Origin: Bacillus sp. MYb209
GTDB taxonomy: Bacteria > Bacillota > Bacilli > Bacillales > Bacillaceae_G
Length of the DNA: 64,000 bases
Direction: 5' to 3'
Assembly: GCF_002975175.1 (NCBI RefSeq)
Contig: NZ_PCNZ01000014.1
Span: forward strand, 1-64,000
Position 1 is the first letter of the stretch. The number at the start of each line of letters is the position of its first letter. The position numbers were made by a program, and so were the translations under genes. The notes under the pieces are model-generated. The model worked only from the letters and a program-made list of their open reading frames with translations, was not told the origin of the DNA and made no database searches. Positions 59,486 to 64,000 of this stretch are shown piece by piece.

Positions 59486-60690
59486 TTAAGCTTTAAGTAT
59501 GAATTCATTTTCATTTTAAATATTTCATCAACTGCCCTCTCATACCCACCAGCATTTCGAAGCGACTCTCCAACTTTACGACTATTTTCCTTAAACGTTA
59601 CATCATCCATTACTTTCTTTACAGTCTCACGTAACAATTCAGAAGTTAATTCTTTACGATTAAGCCTTATTCCAGCCCCTACTTCAGTCACTCGTTTCGC
59701 AACTAAAGGCTGATCTCCCGTTACGGGAATTACAACTAACGGGACACCGTAATATAACGCTTCACTCGAACTATTCATACCACCATGTGTCACGAATACG
59801 TCAGCATGCTGTAATACTTCTAATTGCGGCACATAATTATCCAACTTAAAGTTATTCGGAATGTTTTCAAATTGACTTATATTTGTCTTCTTACCAACAA
59901 CTAATACGACTGTCGCTTCTACATCTTTAAACGCCTCAAAACATTTTTCATACAGGGCAGGTTGTTCATTAAAAACTGTTCCCATAGAAATGAAAATCAC
60001 TTTTTCATCTTTTAAATCTTCAATAGGAAAACTGCCCATTTCTTTTCTAGTAGCAATTGATGGACCAACAAATTTAAACGCTTCATCAAATACATCCGCA
60101 TGTGGCTGATATTCTTGGGAAGTGTATACAATCGTAATATCGCCAGGATGATTCATAATATCATACAGACTATTACATTTCATTCCATACTGCTCTTTCC
60201 ATTTTTCCATTCCCACTACACAAGATTGGTATAGTGGATCAGTTTCATCTATTTGTCTCGATTCTTGCTCATCATTAAAAGTAATGTACTGATTAAAAGC
60301 AAAAGTCGTACAAGAAGAAACGCTTGGTAATTGTAAGATATTCGCTATAATACGTCCTACTGGAAAATGATTATCATATATCAAATAATCGTACTTTTCT
60401 TCTTTTGTTTCTTCTACAATTTGAGTAACAATACGTTCTGATGCTTTTATCATATGAGATAACATCGTTAAAGGACTACCACCTTCATTTACTCGTTCCA
60501 TAATATTAATTTGAGAGAGAAAATTTTCAAATGCTCGAAATTCAGCACCTGTTGCTTCAACCTTTTTCCTGTAATCTTCAATACAATATGACACAACTGT
60601 TTCCCCACGTCGAATTAGCTCACTAACAACTGCTAGCGTCGGATTAATATGGCCTTCTCCAGGAAAATTTATTACGAGTACGTTCGCCAT
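59482..60690 (-). CDS. UDP-glycosyltransferase, macrolide (MGT/YjiC) family
   Basis: A 402-residue GT-B fold enzyme: N-terminal acceptor domain FPGEGHINPTLAVVSELIRRG with the catalytic His, and C-terminal donor site VFVTHGGMNSSSEALYYGVPLVVIPVTGDQ. Bacillus members glucosylate macrolides and flavonoids using UDP-glucose. The stop codon lies in repeat copy D, so the last residues may derive from that insertion. A palindrome 28 bases upstream may be an operator. Confidence 0.92.
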   Translation of the reverse strand: MANVLVINFPGEGHINPTLAVVSELIRRGETVVSYCIEDYRKKVEATGAEFRAFENFLSQINIMERVNEGGSPLTMLSHMIKASERIVTQIVEETKEEKYDYLIYDNHFPVGRIIANILQLPSVSSCTTFAFNQYITFNDEQESRQIDETDPLYQSCVVGMEKWKEQYGMKCNSLYDIMNHPGDITIVYTSQEYQPHADVFDEAFKFVGPSIATRKEMGSFPIEDLKDEKVIFISMGTVFNEQPALYEKCFEAFKDVEATVVLVVGKKTNISQFENIPNNFKLDNYVPQLEVLQHADVFVTHGGMNSSSEALYYGVPLVVIPVTGDQPLVAKRVTEVGAGIRLNRKELTSELLRETVKKVMDDVTFKENSRKVGESLRNAGGYERAVDEIFKMKMNSYLKLK

Positions 60691-61098
60691 AACATTCTCT
60701 CCTTTCTATCTAACGCAATATAATTAATCATGTTAATTATTAATTATATTATAAAGGAATCTATTCTACTTCTTCATATCTTTCTCTTCATTTTATTATT
60801 GAGAAATATTTTCTATAGCCCGCACTATTACGAGTACACAATCTTATAAATCAATGTTTAATTCTCCTTTACTCTTCATATCTTGTATGATACGAACTTT
60901 ACATTCGAACATTTTTACACGTTTATCATTCAAAAATATTATTTTGATAATTCATACAAAAATAGAAAAATATAATTTTCATGCTGATTTCTCACTATAA
61001 ATTTATTTATGTTCTATATTGTCCCCTATCATTCTCCACGTGGTACATATTCTGTTATATAATAAATTTATAGAATTTACAGAAAAAGGGGCTCTTTT
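60691..61098. other. Intergenic region with promoters
   Basis: About 400 AT-rich bases between two divergent genes. Apart from the palindrome at 60719-60748 no structure stands out. No gene is credible here. Confidence 0.5.
60719..60748. promoter_or_regulatory. Palindrome upstream of the glycosyltransferase gene
   Basis: TATAATTAAT / ATTAATTATA, perfect 10-base arms with a 10-base spacer. The position and size fit an operator for a MarR- or TetR-type repressor, but the arms are pure A/T, so chance is possible. Confidence 0.35.
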
Positions 61099-61977
61099 AT
61101 GTTACAACAACTATTCACCTCACCTATTCTATCTGTTCAAGCATTGCACCCAGGCTATGAAGATCATGCAAGTGACGTTTTTCTTGTTCAAACAGAAGAT
61201 TCAGAAGTGATCGTTCGTTCTTCTAAAATGAATGAAGAGCCAAATAATGATTTTTGGTGGGGATGCAAAAATCTATTTGGAATTGACCCCAGAAACGTAC
61301 ATCATTTGGATACGGTACATACATTGTTGCAAAAACATACAAATCTTCCTATCCCAACAATTTTAGACAAACATATTTTAGATGGCCGAGAATTTGTTGT
61401 GGCCGAAAAGTTAGTAGGTAACACAGTTCAATCTTTTATCGGGCAACCAGATTCTATTTTATTCAGTCTAGGAAAAGGACTTGCAGAAATACATAAGTTT
61501 CAAGCCGATTTCATAGGAAATCCGTCAGGCACGTTCCAAGTTCAACTAGATGAATTGCAATCACACATTTTAAACGTGAGTAAAGAGCTTGTGAATAGAT
61601 TTTATTCCGATAATGAAAGCATACAAAATGCATTTCCTACTTTTGAATCACAGCTCTCTTCCCTATCCATGCCAAAGGAATCTACACTCGTCTTAATTGA
61701 TATGGATCCAACTCAATTTCTATCTGATGGTACCTATATTACTGGTTTAGTAGATACTGAAGCTTTCGCAGTTGCTCCACGAGAGTTTGATTTTATTGGA
61801 CTAGAATATGTACTTACCGAAAAAGAAGCTCGTGCCTTTAAAAGTGGTTACGACACAATTATGCCTATTCCTCACCTTGATGAATGTAGACAGCCTTACC
61901 GTTATTTGTACCGACTATTATCTGTTCAAGGTAGTGTGGAATTAGAAAAATGGTTAAGTCATCCATCCTATTTTTGA
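61099..61977 (+). CDS. Aminoglycoside phosphotransferase-like protein
   Basis: A 292-residue protein of the APH/kinase-like fold. DREFVVAEKLVGNTVQSF, the helix LGKGLAEIHKFQADF and the catalytic strands LVLIDMDPTQFL and ITGLVDTEAFAV are recognisable. The usual H-x-D-x4-N is changed: His is Leu, Asp is kept, Asn is Gln. Activity on aminoglycosides is therefore doubtful. The next gene starts 21 bases later. Confidence 0.72.
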   Translation: MLQQLFTSPILSVQALHPGYEDHASDVFLVQTEDSEVIVRSSKMNEEPNNDFWWGCKNLFGIDPRNVHHLDTVHTLLQKHTNLPIPTILDKHILDGREFVVAEKLVGNTVQSFIGQPDSILFSLGKGLAEIHKFQADFIGNPSGTFQVQLDELQSHILNVSKELVNRFYSDNESIQNAFPTFESQLSSLSMPKESTLVLIDMDPTQFLSDGTYITGLVDTEAFAVAPREFDFIGLEYVLTEKEARAFKSGYDTIMPIPHLDECRQPYRYLYRLLSVQGSVELEKWLSHPSYF

Positions 61978-62000
61978 ATACGAATGAGAGGGATTATAAA

Positions 62001-62888
62001 ATGGATATTCAGAAAAAGAGTTCTTTAACAGAAAATGAAATACAGCAAATGAAAGAGTTAGCTCATATTTGCGGACAACACGATCAAATTGATTACTCGT
62101 CAGATTTACATGTACACTTTTTAACGAACCGAAATAAAGATCAAATAAACGATTTTCTTCTTTATAACGGGACTCAATTAATTGGCACTTTAAATATGTA
62201 TGATTTCGAAAGACCAACAAAACTTGAATTAATAGGCTTTGTACATCCTCATTTTAGAAAACAACGATTCGGAACTAACCTTTTACAAACTGCAATGAAA
62301 GAAATTCAAAAAAGAGGGGCGGATGAAGCTCTCCTTATTATGAATGGGGATTCTGCTTCTGGAAAAGAATTTGCAAAACATATGAAGCTACCTTATTTAT
62401 ATAGCGAGTATAGTATGGAGTTCAAATCAAAAAAAACACACAAAACAACGGAGAATAATATACAGCTTACTCTTGCACCTACAAAATCACTTCCTGATCT
62501 TATCGATATCTCTAGTAAAGCTTTCGGGGATTCTGTAGAAAATACAGCTACATGGTTACAAAAGATGATGAATTCATCTTCTCATCAAGTATACAGCGCT
62601 CTAATCGATAACAATGTGCTAGGAACAATTACAGTAACTCACCAAGAGCACTTTACTACATTATCAGGATTCGCTGTGCATCCTTCCTATCAAGGTAAAG
62701 GATACGGTAAAGCTATTTTAAGCTATATGACACATACACTCTTCACAAATGGTGCTACAACAATTGAATTACAAGTTGAAACAAAAAATAAAAATGCTTT
62801 AAAACTTTATACACAATGTGGATTTGAAATTATGACGAAGTATGATTATTATGGATTGTTGGAAAATGAGGAGACTTATTATGTCTAA
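62001..62888 (+). CDS. Two-domain GNAT acetyltransferase
   Basis: A 295-residue protein with two GNAT units in tandem. The first has FVHPHFRKQRFGTNLLQTA (about residues 85-105), the second FAVHPSYQGKGYGKAILSYM (about 225-245). GAGAGGG supports ATG 62001. Its stop overlaps the start of the methyltransferase gene by eight bases. Substrate unknown. Confidence 0.88.
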   Translation: MDIQKKSSLTENEIQQMKELAHICGQHDQIDYSSDLHVHFLTNRNKDQINDFLLYNGTQLIGTLNMYDFERPTKLELIGFVHPHFRKQRFGTNLLQTAMKEIQKRGADEALLIMNGDSASGKEFAKHMKLPYLYSEYSMEFKSKKTHKTTENNIQLTLAPTKSLPDLIDISSKAFGDSVENTATWLQKMMNSSSHQVYSALIDNNVLGTITVTHQEHFTTLSGFAVHPSYQGKGYGKAILSYMTHTLFTNGATTIELQVETKNKNALKLYTQCGFEIMTKYDYYGLLENEETYYV

Positions 62889-63586
62889 TAAAATCATTTA
62901 TTCGGACTATGATATCTTCGCATCTATTTATAATAAGCATTGGGGACATTTTGCCGAACACTCCTATCCAGCCTATCATAAATTTATTTTACAATACGCC
63001 AGTTCCCACTCCCGCATATTAGATCTTTGCTGCGAAACCGGTCATCTTTCTAAAATATTAATCGATAACAATTTCATTGTAACTGGTATAGACGGTTCAG
63101 CTCAAATGATTGCACATGCACGCAAAAACGCACCAGATGCAACCTTCATTGTTGATGATGCGCGCAGTAGATGAGCAGTTCCACTATGTCATCTCAGCCG
63201 GCGATAGCTTAAACCACATTATGAAATTAGATGAACTAAAAAATACTTTTCATAACGTTTACTCTGCGTTATATGATGGCGGCTCATTCGCATTTGATAT
63301 GAATATGGAAAAAGGCTTTCTTGAAAATTGGAGTGCTTCCTTTCATATTTCAGAACGCGAATATGTTTGTACCATCGATTCCACTTATGATAATGAAAGT
63401 CATAGAGCAGAGATGACTTTCATTCTATTTAAACATGACGTAAATGATATTTGGAAAAGAAGTGACTTTTCTTTCGAGGAAGCTTGTTACTCTAAAGAAG
63501 AAATAATTTCTTCTTTAAAATCTGTAGGTTTTAACAATATACAATTACACGGTACAAGTAGAACATTTTTCATTTGTCAAAAATAA
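62881..63586 (+). pseudogene. SAM-dependent methyltransferase with frameshift
   Basis: The first frame reads from ATG 62881 through motif I ILDLCCETGHLSKIL and ends ATFIVDDARSR at a TGA (63172-63174). The continuation AVDEQFHYVISAGDSLNHIM (from about 63165) is in another frame and runs to 63586 with RTFFICQK. Together they make a complete class I methyltransferase. A small deletion near 63160-63170 is the likely cause; a residue like F is expected between DAR and VDE. A sequencing error is the alternative. Confidence 0.82.
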
Positions 63587-63618
63587 AAAAAACTGAATCA
63601 TACCGATTCAGTTTTTTT
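63586..63618. terminator. Convergent terminator
   Basis: AAAAAAACTGAATC / GATTCAGTTTTTTT, 14-base perfect arms with a five-base loop. Shared with the alanine racemase gene. Confidence 0.92.
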
Positions 63619-63621
63619 GTA

Positions 63622-64000
63622 TTATTTTTTTCTTAATATATTTACAACCGCAGTCGTTTCATCATTTTCTTTATAAACACGTGGAATTCTTCTGTCTAAC
63701 ATACATGTAACTTCATAGTTAATTGTACCTAACATATCTGCTATTTCTTCCACCGCAATTTCTTCTTCACCTTGTTTGCCGTAGAATACAACTTCGTCTC
63801 CTACTTGCACTGGCATTGCTTTCGTAACATCTAGCATAAGCTGATCCATACAAACACGGCCAATTACAGGTACTCTAACTCCATTAATTAATGCATGCCC
63901 TTTATTAGATAACTGACGATTATAACCATCAGCATAACCAATTGGTACAGTTGCAATCCATTCTTCGCCCGTTGTTACATACGTATTTCCATAACTAACA
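63622..64000 (-). CDS. alr: Alanine racemase, C-terminal part (runs off window)
   Basis: The open frame continues to the right edge of the window. Visible: [20 protein letters not shown], with the catalytic Tyr region, then [18 protein letters not shown] and [12 protein letters not shown], the typical C-terminal beta domain of PLP-dependent alanine racemase, which makes D-alanine for the wall. The ATG at 63849 is an internal Met, not the start. The N-terminal barrel lies outside. Confidence 0.9.
   Translation of the reverse strand, partial: VSYGNTYVTTGEEWIATVPIGYADGYNRQLSNKGHALINGVRVPVIGRVCMDQLMLDVTKAMPVQVGDEVVFYGKQGEEEIAVEEIADMLGTINYEVTCMLDRRIPRVYKENDETTAVVNILRKK

Noticed and set aside
1-64000. 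tRNA or rRNA genes
   Set aside because: I found no cloverleaf with a CCA-type end, no TTCRANYCY-like TpsiC box in context, and no rRNA-like block anywhere in the window; a covariance-model scan was not possible.

Overview
The window looks like a chromosomal segment of a Bacillus cereus-group bacterium. It is AT-rich with strong AGGAGG-type ribosome binding sites. It carries a respiratory nitrate / NADH-nitrite reductase cluster with a Bacillus-type Fnr (three C-terminal cysteines), a YtfJ/GerW sporulation protein, a MocR regulator, a run of GNAT acetyltransferases, and four copies of a ~155-bp intergenic repeat of the kind that litters B. cereus-group genomes. No organism was identified by search; this is inference from gene content.

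Bases 1-20768 form an anaerobic nitrogen-respiration island. Rightward: ric (di-iron Fe-S repair), a decayed Crp/Fnr-like relic, then nirB-nirD and the siroheme genes (SumT-HemD fusion, sirB, sirC). Leftward: narK, molybdenum-cofactor genes moaD-moaE-moeA-moeB-moaA, and the narGHJI operon. fnr sits between them. Boxes of the TGTGA-N6-TCACA type precede ric, nirB, the moaA/fnr divergence and narG, so the island probably responds to Fnr as one regulon: nitrate is imported, reduced to nitrite by membrane NarGHI (needing Moco), then to ammonium by siroheme NirBD.

Bases 20769-39600 are ordinary chromosome: a MoxR / DUF58 / transglutaminase operon, glutathione peroxidase, an MBL hydrolase, an ECF sigma / anti-sigma pair, oxidoreductase, phospholipase-like protein, a DEAD-box helicase, Fhs, a methyltransferase, several small hypotheticals and gerW.

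Bases 40233-51360 are the outstanding feature: an ~11.1-kb integrated element bounded by a perfect 41-bp direct repeat and inserted inside a GNAT acetyltransferase gene, which is split into 39675-40273 and 51361-51547. It encodes a tyrosine integrase at its left end, a leftward module with a probable HK97-type major capsid protein, prohead protease and small-terminase-like protein, an Xre/Cro-like regulator, a two-winged-helix replication-initiator-like protein and several unknown small proteins. I see no portal, large terminase, tail or lysis gene. It has a ~1.5-kb ORF-poor region full of nested inverted repeats, a candidate small RNA, and repeated CTCACAAG sites near both ends that look like integrase arm sites. 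The simplest reading is a capsid-encoding phage satellite that reversibly interrupts its host gene; some genes (an HTH protein, a BRO antirepressor) are already decayed.

Bases 51361-64000 return to chromosome: several GNAT acetyltransferases, a cupin, a 2'-5' RNA ligase-like protein, a DUF1648 membrane protein, a metallophosphoesterase, a MocR/PdxR regulator, YitT, a macrolide-type glycosyltransferase, an aminoglycoside-phosphotransferase-like protein, a frameshifted methyltransferase, and the C-terminal part of alanine racemase running off the right edge.
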